From contig CAWIUB010000048.1 in NCBI GenBank assembly GCA_963839175.1, forward strand, positions 7,749 through 71,748: a DNA stretch of 64,000 nt. Direction: 5' to 3'. Position numbers and translations under genes: made by a program. This document shows positions 34,973 to 43,384 of the stretch, in pieces. The stretch's first letter is position 1; every line of letters begins with the position of its first letter. The stretch comes from CAWIUB01 sp963839175 (GTDB lineage: Bacteria > Actinomycetota > Actinomycetes > Mycobacteriales > Jatrophihabitantaceae). The notes below the pieces were generated by a model, which was given only the letters and a program-made list of their open reading frames with translations, ran no database searches and was not told the DNA's origin.

Positions 34973-35443
34973 ATGACCACTAGTCGCGTCCAGCTCGCGC
35001 TCAACGTCGCCGACATCGACGCCGCGACGAGCTTCTACCGGGACCTGTTCGGCGTCGAGCCGGCGAAGCAGCGACCGGGTTACGCCAACTTCGAGATCCC
35101 CGACCCGCCACTGAAGCTGGTGCTGTTCCACAACCCGGACGCCACGTCACCGCTCAACCACCTCGGTGTCGAGGTCACCACCTCGGCTCAGGTCGTCGAA
35201 GCGGCGGGCCGGTTCGCCGCCTCCGGGCTCGCGCACACGAGGACCGAGGCCGACCGCTGCTGCCATGCCGTGCAGGACAAGGTGTGGGTCGAGGCCCCGG
35301 ATGTGCCCCTGGGCGCATGGGAGTTCTACACCGTCCTCGGCGACGACCCCATCGAGAGCGCGGCGGGTGCGACCGGTGCGTGTTGTGCGACGACCTCGAC
35401 CGACGGTGTGCCGTGCTGCGGTGCAGGCGTTCAGGAATCGTGA
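34973..35443 (+). CDS. ArsI/CadI-family metal-resistance VOC enzyme
   Basis: VOC metalloenzyme of 156 residues. VQLALNVADIDAATSFYRDL opens the fold, and KLVLFHNPDATSPLNHLGVE with the metal His lies near 55. The diagnostic DRCCHAVQDKVWVEAPD, with the vicinal Cys pair of ArsI/CadI, lies near 100. The tail adds GACCATTSTDGVPCCGAGV, two more Cys pairs. ArsI cleaves the C-As bond of organoarsenicals; CadI is cadmium-induced. Which applies cannot be decided. ATG at 34973 has GGAG upstream. Its position opposite a Cys-tailed sigma factor suggests a metal-response pair. Confidence 0.88.
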   Translation: MTTSRVQLALNVADIDAATSFYRDLFGVEPAKQRPGYANFEIPDPPLKLVLFHNPDATSPLNHLGVEVTTSAQVVEAAGRFAASGLAHTRTEADRCCHAVQDKVWVEAPDVPLGAWEFYTVLGDDPIESAAGATGACCATTSTDGVPCCGAGVQES

Positions 35444-35444
35444 C

Positions 35445-35966
35445 ATGTCCGCCGGTGCTGTCGTCGTCGACGAGGTCGAGGTCGTACTCGGAGCCACCCG
35501 CGCGTTGGACGTCGTCGGGCTGCGCGTCGCGCCGGGTACGACGCTCGGGGTGCTGGGCCACGACGGCGCCGGCAAGACCACCTTGATCGGCGTACGCACC
35601 ACGTTGATCCGCCCCGAGCGGGGCCGCGTGCTGATCGACGGGATCGACGCGCTCGCCAAGCCCGGCGAGATCCGCCGCCGCATCGGCGTCACCGGCCAGT
35701 ACGCCGGCCTCGATGACTTCCTCACGACGTCGGAGAACCTCGAGCTGATCGGCCGCCTGGCCGGGCTGCGCACCGCGGCCCGGGGTCGGGCCCGCGGCCT
35801 CATCGACCGCTTCGAGCTGCATGCCATCGCCTCCCGCCGGGTCGGTGAGCTGTCGGGGCGGTCAGTGCGTAGGAAGCGTTGTGGGCGAACTTCCCCATGG
35901 CCCTCCCACGGGAGGATGCATGATCCGCCCGAAGCGATGAGTGGCGCGGGATTCTTAGCGTCGTGA
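35445..35966 (+). pseudogene. ABC-transporter ATPase truncated at the signature motif
   Basis: DrrA-type ATPase start: VVVDEVEVVLGATRALDVVG, then the Walker A variant GHDGAGKTTLIG, the Q-loop GVTGQYAGLDDFLTTSENL and the beginning of the signature RVGELSG. From there the sequence turns to unrelated RSVRRKRCGRTSPWPSHGRM. Walker B, the D-loop and the H-loop are missing, so the product could not hydrolyse ATP. It starts just after the ArsI-like gene and was probably its operon partner. Confidence 0.85.
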
Positions 35967-35993
35967 GCGTTCCACGAGCCGGGAGGTGGCACG

Positions 35994-37087
35994 ATGTCCC
36001 GCCAGCACATTGAGACCCTGATCGTCGGAGCCGGGCAGGCTGGCCTTGCGACCGGCTATCACTTGCAGCGGCTGGGGCGGCCGTTCCTCATCGTTGACAG
36101 CAACGAACGCGTCGGGGACAACTGGCGGCAGCAGTGGGACACGCTGCGGCTGTACACGCCCGCCAAGTACGACGGGCTGCCGGGGCTGCCATTCCCGGGC
36201 GATGCCCGGTCCTTCCCTGGGAAGGACGGGGTGGCCGATTACCTGGAGAGCTACGCACTGCACTGGGATCTGCCGGTGCGGATGAGCACCCGCATTGACG
36301 CGCTCGAGGCGGGGACGGAGGGCGGCTTCGCCGCGTCCGTCGGGGCGGACACGATCGCCTGCGACAACGTGGTGGTGGCCACCGGCACGTTCGGGCGTAC
36401 CCCTACATCCCGGACTTCGCGGCAGAGCTGGACCCGTCGCTGCGTCAGCTGCACTCCAGCGAGTACCGCCGGCCCAGCCAGCTGCAACCGGGCAAGGTGC
36501 TGGTCGTCGGCGCCTCGCACTCCGGAACGGATATCGCCTACGAGGTAGCCCTCACGCATCAGACCGTGCTCTGCGGGCGGGACTGCGGGCAGATCCCGGT
36601 CCGGCTCGAGTCCCGCCGGGCGAGGGCAGCCCTGCCGGTACTGGTGTTCCTGGCCCGGCATGTGATCACCCGGCGTACGCCGATCGGGCGGAAGGCGATG
36701 GAGGAGATCCGCTTCCATGGCGCTCCGATGTTACGAGTCAAGCGGGAGGACCTGGCCGAGCGCGGCGTCGAGCGGGAGCTGTCGCGGGTGACAGGTGTGG
36801 CCGACGGGCAGCCGATGCTCGACGACGAGCGGGTCGTGGACGCGGCCAACGTCGTGTGGTGTACCGGCTTCCGGCAGGTCTTCGACTGGATCAAGCTGCC
36901 GATCATGCAGGAGGACGGCTGGCCGGCGGAGTTCCGTGGCGTGGTCGACACTGCGCCTGGGCTGTTCTTCTGCGGGCTGGCGTTCCAGTACGCGTTCAGC
37001 TCGATGGTCCTGCCCGGGATCGGCCGCGACGCGGACTACTTGGCCCGTCGCATCGCCGCCCGAACCCCGGCGCCGGTCATGGCCTGA
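35994..37087 (+). pseudogene. Flavin-containing monooxygenase with one frameshift
   Basis: Frame 1 (35994-36405) gives IETLIVGAGQAGLATGYHLQ (FAD site), GDNWRQQWDTLRLYTPAKYD and NVVVATGTFGRTP. The second frame then gives IPDFAAELDPSLRQLHSSEY with KVLVVGASHSGTDIAYEVA (NADPH site), NVVWCTGFRQVFDWIKL and ends APVMA. The break is at CGTACCCCTACATC near 36400, where one extra C would restore a 364-residue protein. The defect may be real or a base-call error in the C run. Confidence 0.85.
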
Positions 37088-37213
37088 CGTCGAGGCTTGC
37101 GCCGCGGCTATCGTGCGGGCGGGGGCGGTGCGGACGGGCGTGGTCTAGGACCTGAAACGGGCGCGGGCGGCCTTCGACCGCAACGAATGGGTGGCGGCGT
37201 ACGAAGCGGTCGG

Positions 37214-37678
37214 ATGCTGGTCCAGACCTACCGCGCCGGCCTCGGCTCGCGGGCTGGGCACGATCTCACGATCGAGGTGGCGTCGTGGCGGGGGACCGCA
37301 GCCGTCGGTGCGGACGCGGCCGCCTCGTCCGTCGTCGTGACCGTGGACGTCGAATCGTTGGAGGTGCGCGAAGGGCGCGGCGGTGTGAAGCCGCTCACCG
37401 ACACGGACCTTGCCGATATCCGCAAGACCATCCAGGAGAAGGTGCTCGACACCGTGCGCTACCCCGTCATCGCGTTCCGCTCCACCGCGGTACGCGGTTC
37501 ACCGCAAGACCTGTCGGTCGACGGGCAGCTGACGATCCGTGACGTCACGCACCCGATAACGGTGCGCGGCAGCCTCGAGGAATCCTCGGATGAGCCGCAT
37601 CTGCAAGCGACGGCTCAGGTGGTGCAAAGCGAGTGGGGCATCAAGCCGTACTCGGCACTCCTCGGTGCGCTGAGGTAA
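37214..37678 (+). CDS. YceI-like protein, N-terminus possibly trimmed
   Basis: Lipocalin-like YceI-domain protein of 154 residues. It has MLVQTYRAGLGSRAGHDLTI at the start, VTVDVESLEVREGRGGVKPL near 37, IRKTIQEKVLDTVRYPVIAF near 66 and LTIRDVTHPITVRGSL near 103. Relatives begin about ten residues earlier. The bases just upstream instead encode RARAAFDRNEWVAAYEAV, a fragment typical of LuxR-type regulators, so the gene appears joined to foreign DNA at about 37210. Start and functionality are therefore uncertain. Confidence 0.65.
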   Translation: MLVQTYRAGLGSRAGHDLTIEVASWRGTAAVGADAAASSVVVTVDVESLEVREGRGGVKPLTDTDLADIRKTIQEKVLDTVRYPVIAFRSTAVRGSPQDLSVDGQLTIRDVTHPITVRGSLEESSDEPHLQATAQVVQSEWGIKPYSALLGALR

Positions 37679-37828
37679 CGCGACGCCGTGGACATCAACA
37701 TCGACGCCACCCTCGTGCCGACAGGCCAACCCGGCTGAGATGTCAAGCGGGCGCGCCTGGGGGCTTAGGGCTTCGGCGGGACGCGTGGCACTGGAAGCGG
37801 GGCAGGAGGCGCCGCGCTTCCAGTGCGG

Positions 37829-39487
37829 TCACTCGTACACGTAGGTGCCGGGAGCCGTCCCGAGCGGTGGGTATTGGCGGTTGCCGAGGGTGGTGCGCGC
37901 CTGCCGCTCATTGCCGGAGCGGGCGATCAGCCATTCGGTCCACGGCCGCCACCATGAGCCGTGCTCCACGGTGGCCGTCTTGAGCCACTCGTCAGCATCC
38001 GTCGGCGTGGCCGGCGCGTACCAGCGGTCATAACGCGTGCTGTCCGCCGGGTAGACGACCGACTGGATGTGACCGGAGTGAACGAGGGTCATCTCCTTCT
38101 CAGCACCGCCGACCAAATGGGCGGTGTCGTAGCAGGCCCGCCACGCTGTGATGTGGTCGGTGTCACCGCCGACGTGATAGCTGTCGCAGGTGACCTTGCT
38201 GAAGTCGGTCTTGACGCCGAGCACTGTCGGCCCGTTGCCGTCCCATCCGTCCAGGGCCAGCCGGGTGGACTCGAGCGCGAATTTCGCCGTCGTCCGGGTG
38301 GCATCGTCGTTCCACGCCAGGACATCGAACGGGGCGGGCGACTTGCCCATGAGCCATCCGCTGACCAGGTAGTTGTAGACCAGGTCGTTCGGCCGCAGCA
38401 TGGCGAACAGGCTGCGCAGAGCGGTCCCGGGGACGATCTGTTCCGCCGCGGCGGCGTGTTCGAGCACGGTGCGCGCCTGGCCGGTGTCGAGCATGCCCAC
38501 GACGTTCGGTTTCTCACCGGTCAGCATGGTGACTACGAAGGTCGACGACCTGACCGAGTCGTCGCCGATCGCCGCGAGGTGGGCGAGCACGTACGAGACC
38601 GTGATGCCGCCGGCGCACAGACCGAGGAAATTCAGCTGGTCGGTGCGGGCAATCTTCCTGACCACCTCACTGGCTCGTTCCGTCGCGGCCAGGTAGTCGT
38701 CCAGTCCCCACTTCCCGTGCCCGAGACGGGAGCTCGGGTTCCGCCAGACGATCACGAACACCTGGATGCCCTGGCTGACGGCGAATTCGACCAGCGACCG
38801 CCCCGGCGACAGGTCCAGGATGTAGTGGCGGTTGATCTGCGGCGGGACCATCAGCAGCGGGGTGGCGCGGACCTTCGGCGTGGTCGGTTGGTATTGCAAC
38901 AGCTCGAACATCTCGTCCCGGTACACCACGGCACCCGGCGTGCAGCCAATATTCTCGCCGACGGTGAACTTCTTGCGGTCGGCCATGGCGGGCATCCCGC
39001 CGCGGGCCAGATCCTTCAGCATGTTCTGGGCGCCATTCACGAGCGATAGGCCGCCGGTCTCGACGGCCTCCCGAAGGGCGGCGGGGTTGGTGCCCAGGTA
39101 GTTGGTCGGAGACACCGCGGCCGAGATGACGTCAGCCGCGAAGCGGGCGCGCGCCTTGTTCTGCCAGGTGCCGTCCACGGACTCGTACATCCGGTCCATC
39201 CACAGCTCAAACAGCCGGTAGGACTGGCCGAGGACGCGGAGGTGGGGGATGGTTCGCCATGCCTCGTCGGTGAAGCGCTGGTCCCGCTTGTCGAACGAGA
39301 TATCCGACTGGCCGAGCGCGATCTTGGTCAGCTCTCCGGCCAGCCACGGCATCTCCTTCGCGACCGCGGCGGGGTCGACAAGGTCGGTAATCGCGTTGAC
39401 CATGTCCAGCGGCAGCATGCCGGCCGCTGCTTCGGTCGCCTCTGACATAACGTCCATGACATCGGCGGATGCTGCCTTCTTGTCCAT
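37829..39487 (-). CDS. phaC: Poly(R)-hydroxyalkanoate synthase, second copy
   Basis: PHA synthase of 552 residues. The catalytic Cys lies in FLGLCAGGITVSYVL near 283, Asp in VGGDTDHITAWRACY near 440 and His in VHSGHIQSVVYP near 470. The substrate-pocket WRNPSSRLGHGKWGLDDYLA lies near 250, and RFAADVISAAVSPTNYLGTN near 115 is the class I N-domain. It is clearly divergent from the first synthase (18180-19958), so it is not a recent duplicate. ATG at 39487 has GAGAGG upstream. It lies 293 bases downstream of fixX on the same strand. Confidence 0.92.
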   Translation of the reverse strand: MDKKAASADVMDVMSEATEAAAGMLPLDMVNAITDLVDPAAVAKEMPWLAGELTKIALGQSDISFDKRDQRFTDEAWRTIPHLRVLGQSYRLFELWMDRMYESVDGTWQNKARARFAADVISAAVSPTNYLGTNPAALREAVETGGLSLVNGAQNMLKDLARGGMPAMADRKKFTVGENIGCTPGAVVYRDEMFELLQYQPTTPKVRATPLLMVPPQINRHYILDLSPGRSLVEFAVSQGIQVFVIVWRNPSSRLGHGKWGLDDYLAATERASEVVRKIARTDQLNFLGLCAGGITVSYVLAHLAAIGDDSVRSSTFVVTMLTGEKPNVVGMLDTGQARTVLEHAAAAEQIVPGTALRSLFAMLRPNDLVYNYLVSGWLMGKSPAPFDVLAWNDDATRTTAKFALESTRLALDGWDGNGPTVLGVKTDFSKVTCDSYHVGGDTDHITAWRACYDTAHLVGGAEKEMTLVHSGHIQSVVYPADSTRYDRWYAPATPTDADEWLKTATVEHGSWWRPWTEWLIARSGNERQARTTLGNRQYPPLGTAPGTYVYE

Positions 39488-39780
39488 GACCTCTCCTCGT
39501 GCGCATACGAGGCAGGCGAAAGCGTCGACCTGCCCTCCGTGAACTCACTGTAGATCTCACTGTGCCAAACCGCCCCCGGACCGGACAAGACCAGGATGTC
39601 CCGGCCTGAAGGGACCAAGGCCACTAGACCCGGGACCTATGGCTGATTGTCCGCGAATACCGGGACTGTTAGCGTGCGGAACGACCTGTGATGCGGTGTA
39701 TGTCCGAAGCCACCGCCAGGTGTCGGCGCGCTCCTGCGATCGCCCCACCGATGGGAGCTTCGTCGTCTCCAGGCAGCTCG

Positions 39781-40068
39781 CTACCCTTCGCGGAACTGGA
39801 CACCGAAGCCGCCGCGGGGGTAGTGCCATTTCAGGGCACCGGGGGGGGCGACAGCGAGGCAGGCTCCGCATTCGAGGCACGCGGCGTACTCGACGGAGAT
39901 CGTCCCGTCGGGTTCCTCGGTGTAGACGTGGGCCGCGCAGCAGGCGACGATGTCCTTCCCGCTTCCGGTGGCCCTGACGATGTCCTGGTTGACCTCGATG
40001 TGGCTTTCTTGCTCGTCGGTGTTAAAACGGTTCTTCGCCAGGCGTTCCGGGATAGACAGCGGTCTCAT
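39781..40068 (-). CDS. fixX: FixX ferredoxin-like protein
   Basis: Small Fe-S protein of 95 residues that hands electrons from or to the FixABC complex. It has ACCAAHVYTEEPDGTISVEY near 42 and AACLECGACLAVAPPGALKW near 62, supplying the cysteines CC and CxxCxxC, then the family ending HYPRGGFGVQFREG. The ATG overlaps the fixC stop (ATGA), so translation is coupled. Fourth gene of fixABCX. Confidence 0.93.
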   Translation of the reverse strand: MRPLSIPERLAKNRFNTDEQESHIEVNQDIVRATGSGKDIVACCAAHVYTEEPDGTISVEYAACLECGACLAVAPPGALKWHYPRGGFGVQFREG

Positions 40069-41378
40069 AGTGCGCGTGCCCCCGCAATGCCGTCGCTGAC
40101 CAACTGCCTCATCTTCAGCGGTGACTGCGCAAGCGCCTTGCGTGCGACGCTCAGCAGATGCCGACGGGGCGCGGTGTCGAGGTTGAAGGCGCCGTACAGG
40201 ACGTTCGCGAGCAGTTCGCCGTAGTGGTTGTACAGGCGGTCGAGCTCGAGGAAGGCGGGTGCCTTGGCGTACGTCTTCATATCCCTGCCGGCGTAGGAGG
40301 CAGAGAATCGTTCCCGATATCCGGCCAGGCCGGATTTGGACGTGTCGTCATGGTCCAGAGCGGAGAGGATGCCCTCCGCGGCAGCGACCGCCGAGGCGAC
40401 CGCCAGGTCCATTCCACGCACGGTCAGGCCGGTGTTGAGCGTGAGCCCGGCGGCGTCACCTACGACGACCATGCCGTCCATGGTGATCTCGCCGACCATG
40501 CCCAGGCCGCCTTCGGCCACCAGGTGACACCCGTACTCGGCCACTTCGCCGCCCTCGAGGTAGGGGGCGATGAATCGGTGTTCGAGGAAGTGGTCGAAGA
40601 CGTCGGTGACGGCCTTCTTCTTCGCGGTGAGGTCGTCCAGGCGCACGACCACGCCGACGGAGATGGAGTCGATGTTGGTGTAGACGAAACCGCCACCCCC
40701 AACTCCCTCGGTGCAGTCACCGACGACGGCGATGGCGGCACCCTCGTCGCCGGTCAGGTTGAATCGTGCCTCGATGGTCTGCCTGGGCAGGGAGACCACG
40801 CACTTCGCACTCGTGGCGAGGTGGTTCAGCGGCTCCTTCTTGCGTAGTCCGACCTCCCGGGCGATGAAGGAGTTGACGCCGTCCGCGGCGACGACCACGC
40901 GGGAACGCAGCTCGTCAGTGCCTGCCTGGACTCCGACGACCCGTTTGCCGGCGGCGCCGTCCTCGGTGAGCACACGGTCCACCCTCACCGAGGGCATGAT
41001 AAAGACCCCGGCGTCCTCGCACTTCTGGGCCAGCCACGCGTCGAGCTTGGCGCGTAGCACGGTGACGGCGTTGACCGGGTCCGCTAGCCGGGTGTCCCTG
41101 TAGTCGATTGCCACCGAGCTCTCGGCGTTGAGAAAGTTGATGTAGTTGCGCGTTATGCGACGCTCGATCGGAGCCTCGTCGTGGAACTCGGGAAAGACCT
41201 GCTGTATGCCACGCGAGTACAGCACTCCACCGGAGAGGTTCTTCGAGCCGGGAGACTCGCCTCGCTCAATTAGGAGGACCGAGCGGCCTGCCCGGGCCAG
41301 TTGGTAGGCCGTGACGCAGCCAGCGACACCGGCGCCGACAACGATGACCTCGAAGTCGGATTCAGCCGTTTCTGGCAT
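40065..41378 (-). CDS. fixC: FixC electron-transfer flavoprotein-quinone oxidoreductase
   Basis: FAD-dependent membrane-associated oxidoreductase of 437 residues. The dinucleotide fold VIVVGAGVAGCVTAYQLARA opens the protein, with LLIERGESPGSKNLSGGVLY near 35. MVVVGDAAGLTLNTGLTVRG near 310 is the second FAD motif and GMDLAVASAVAAAEGI follows. It passes electrons from FixAB to quinone. The ATG lies nine bases after the fixB stop, and the stop overlaps fixX. Confidence 0.94.
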   Translation of the reverse strand: MPETAESDFEVIVVGAGVAGCVTAYQLARAGRSVLLIERGESPGSKNLSGGVLYSRGIQQVFPEFHDEAPIERRITRNYINFLNAESSVAIDYRDTRLADPVNAVTVLRAKLDAWLAQKCEDAGVFIMPSVRVDRVLTEDGAAGKRVVGVQAGTDELRSRVVVAADGVNSFIAREVGLRKKEPLNHLATSAKCVVSLPRQTIEARFNLTGDEGAAIAVVGDCTEGVGGGGFVYTNIDSISVGVVVRLDDLTAKKKAVTDVFDHFLEHRFIAPYLEGGEVAEYGCHLVAEGGLGMVGEITMDGMVVVGDAAGLTLNTGLTVRGMDLAVASAVAAAEGILSALDHDDTSKSGLAGYRERFSASYAGRDMKTYAKAPAFLELDRLYNHYGELLANVLYGAFNLDTAPRRHLLSVARKALAQSPLKMRQLVSDGIAGARAL

Positions 41379-41387
41379 GTCGCACCG

Positions 41388-42293
41388 TCATCTCAACGCG
41401 TCGGTGATCGCCGGCACGATCTTATACAGGTCGCCGACGATGCCATAGTCGGTGTCCTTGAACACCGGGGCATCCGGGTCGGAGTTGATCGTCACGATCG
41501 TCTCCGCCCCCCGAACGCCGGCCATGTGCTGCAGCTGGCCCGAGATCCCGATGGCGAAGTACAGCTGGGGAGCGATGTGCAGGCCGGAGACCCCGACGTA
41601 GCGGTCCTTTCCCAGCCAGTTCAAGCCCTCGGCCAGAGGTCGTGAGCATGCGACCTCGGCCTTGGCGGCCTTGGCGAAGGCCTCGATCATGACGAGGTCT
41701 TCCTGGGCTCGCAGGCCGCGACCGATGGCGACCACGCGGGGAGCTATGCCGACGTCGACCTGCTCGAATTCGGACGTCTTGGTCTCGATCACCCTCATGG
41801 TCAGCGGGATGGCTGCGACCTCCTCAACGGGCGCGGTACCGCCTGCCGGCGGGACCCGCCCGCTGTCGAGCACAAGGGCTACCGGGCCGGAGACGGCGAC
41901 GGTCTCCTCGGCGATACCGCCGAAGATCGAGTGAGCCACGATGACATCACCGCCTTCCGCTGAGACCGAGCGGGCACCGGTGAGGACCGGTACCTGCAGC
42001 CGGGCCGCGGCGGCACCGAGCAGCGCCCGCTCGCTCGGGTGGCGGCCACCGAGCAGGACGCCGGGGTCGGCTGCGATAGCGTCCGCAACCGCCGTGGCGT
42101 ACGCCTCCACGGGCGCGTCACCTTGCGCGCTGAACCAGACGACCTTGTCCACGCCGCTTGTCGCCACCGTCTCGGCCACAGACCGCGGTCCGGCGACGAC
42201 CGCCGCGACCTGCCCGCCCAAAGAGCGGCCGACCGCGATCAGGTTGCCGATCGCCGGGTTATCGCCGACGACAATCCAGGCATTCACGCTCAC
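41388..42293 (-). CDS. fixB: FixB, electron-transfer flavoprotein alpha subunit
   Basis: ETF-alpha homolog of 301 residues. The C-terminal FAD domain has VVAIGRGLRAQEDLVMIEAF near 187, RPLAEGLNWLGKDRYVGVSG near 215 and the ETF-alpha signature HIAPQLYFAIGISGQLQHMA near 236, with NSDPDAPVFKDTDYGIVGDL near 268. GTG at 42293 is supported by GGAGG seven bases upstream. It pairs with FixA. Confidence 0.94.
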   Translation of the reverse strand: MSVNAWIVVGDNPAIGNLIAVGRSLGGQVAAVVAGPRSVAETVATSGVDKVVWFSAQGDAPVEAYATAVADAIAADPGVLLGGRHPSERALLGAAAARLQVPVLTGARSVSAEGGDVIVAHSIFGGIAEETVAVSGPVALVLDSGRVPPAGGTAPVEEVAAIPLTMRVIETKTSEFEQVDVGIAPRVVAIGRGLRAQEDLVMIEAFAKAAKAEVACSRPLAEGLNWLGKDRYVGVSGLHIAPQLYFAIGISGQLQHMAGVRGAETIVTINSDPDAPVFKDTDYGIVGDLYKIVPAITDALR

Positions 42294-42324
42294 TGTCGAG
42301 CCTCCACTGTTGTCCCGGGGCTTG

Positions 42325-43101
42325 TCATAGGGATCCGGCGCCGCGCAGGGCGGTGATGAGCGCAGCGGCTGCGGCAGCGGCGTCGGTGGCGTCGATCATC
42401 TGAACCTTGCGGGCCTTCAGGTCCGGGCGCGAGACGCCCTTGACGCTCACGGCCACGCTCATGGCGGGCACGTCCAAGGCGGAAATCTCGAGGTGCTCCA
42501 CCGGCTTCTTGCCCGCCGCGAGGATGTCTTTCATGCCGGGCACGCGCACCACTGCGGCATCCGCGGACGCAGCCAGGACGGCGGGACCGGAGATCTCGAC
42601 AACCTGCGCGCCACCGGGAACCGCGCGCTCGACGCGCAGCGTGCCAGCCTGGCCTGACACGGCGGTGACCTCGGCGACAGCCGGCCAGCCGAGCTGGCCG
42701 GCCAGGACTGTCGGCACCATCTGCGCGCCCACGTCCACTGACGAGTCACCGGTGATGACAAGGTCCACGTCGCCGATGTGACGCACCGCGCCCGCGAGGA
42801 CCGCGGCCAGCTCGGTCGTTCCGGCTCCCTCGAGGGAGCTGTCCTCGACGATCACCGCTCGATCCAGGCCACGCGAGAGGGCGGCCTTGCAGGCGACGGC
42901 CGCACCGACACCCAGCGGCCCCGCACTCAGACCGATCAACTCGCCACCCGTGGCCTGAGCGAGGTCGCGCCCCAGCTCCACTGCCACAAGGTCGTACTCG
43001 CTGAGGCCGGGCCTCGCCCGGCTCCAGTCCACAGTGCCGTCAACACCTACCACGGCCTCCTGCGGGTCCGACGCCCACTTATAGGCAACCACGATCCTCA
43101 T
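42325..43101 (-). CDS. fixA: FixA, electron-transfer flavoprotein beta subunit
   Basis: ETF-beta homolog of 258 residues. It begins MRIVVAYKWASDPQEAVVGV and contains WSRARPGLSEYDLVAVELG near 30, VDLVITGDSSVDVGAQMVPT near 112 and VLAGQLGWPAVAEVTAV near 132, the ETF-beta pattern. In characterised bifurcating FixAB this subunit binds the second, bifurcating FAD; whether that holds here needs structural comparison. ATG at 43101 has AGGAGGG upstream. First gene of fixABCX. Confidence 0.93.
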   Translation of the reverse strand: MRIVVAYKWASDPQEAVVGVDGTVDWSRARPGLSEYDLVAVELGRDLAQATGGELIGLSAGPLGVGAAVACKAALSRGLDRAVIVEDSSLEGAGTTELAAVLAGAVRHIGDVDLVITGDSSVDVGAQMVPTVLAGQLGWPAVAEVTAVSGQAGTLRVERAVPGGAQVVEISGPAVLAASADAAVVRVPGMKDILAAGKKPVEHLEISALDVPAMSVAVSVKGVSRPDLKARKVQMIDATDAAAAAAALITALRGAGSL

Positions 43102-43306
43102 GACGACCCTCCTGACCGCGGCCACGTCGATAGACGGACGCGACGCCTGCTCGATAATACGGGACGTACCGTCTCGCACCCCGGCCTACGGACCCACTTC
43201 TTGACCACCGCTCTACCGTCGACGACCACCTCGCCGCGTTGATCCGTCCGCCTCCGGGATCGCCTCGGCAAACGATGCGTCGGCTCCGATCTTGATCTCG
43301 GAATTG

Positions 43307-43337
43307 AATATCTCAAGCACAATTCACTGCTCGTCAA
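43307..43337 (-). promoter_or_regulatory. Possible fixA promoter
   Basis: In the AT-richer 283-base gap before fixA the minus strand shows TTGACG (43337-43332), then GATATT (43312-43307) with a 19-base spacer. The spacer is longer than ideal and the leader would be about 200 bases. The gap could also hold a small frame from a GTG near 43320, which I do not recognise. Confidence 0.25.
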
Positions 43338-43384
43338 TATATGTACGGCGTATTCCTTCGGCATTTCCCTATGGACAATAATTC

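Noticed and set aside
39781..43101. fixABCX as evidence of nitrogen fixation
   Set aside because: No nif gene or NifA-type site is visible; the adjacent acyl-CoA dehydrogenase points to acyl-CoA metabolism.
43217..43324. A 35-codon frame between the acyl-CoA dehydrogenase and fixA (MLEIFNSEIKIGADASFAEA-like)
   Set aside because: No ribosome-binding site or homolog; it may be part of a long leader.
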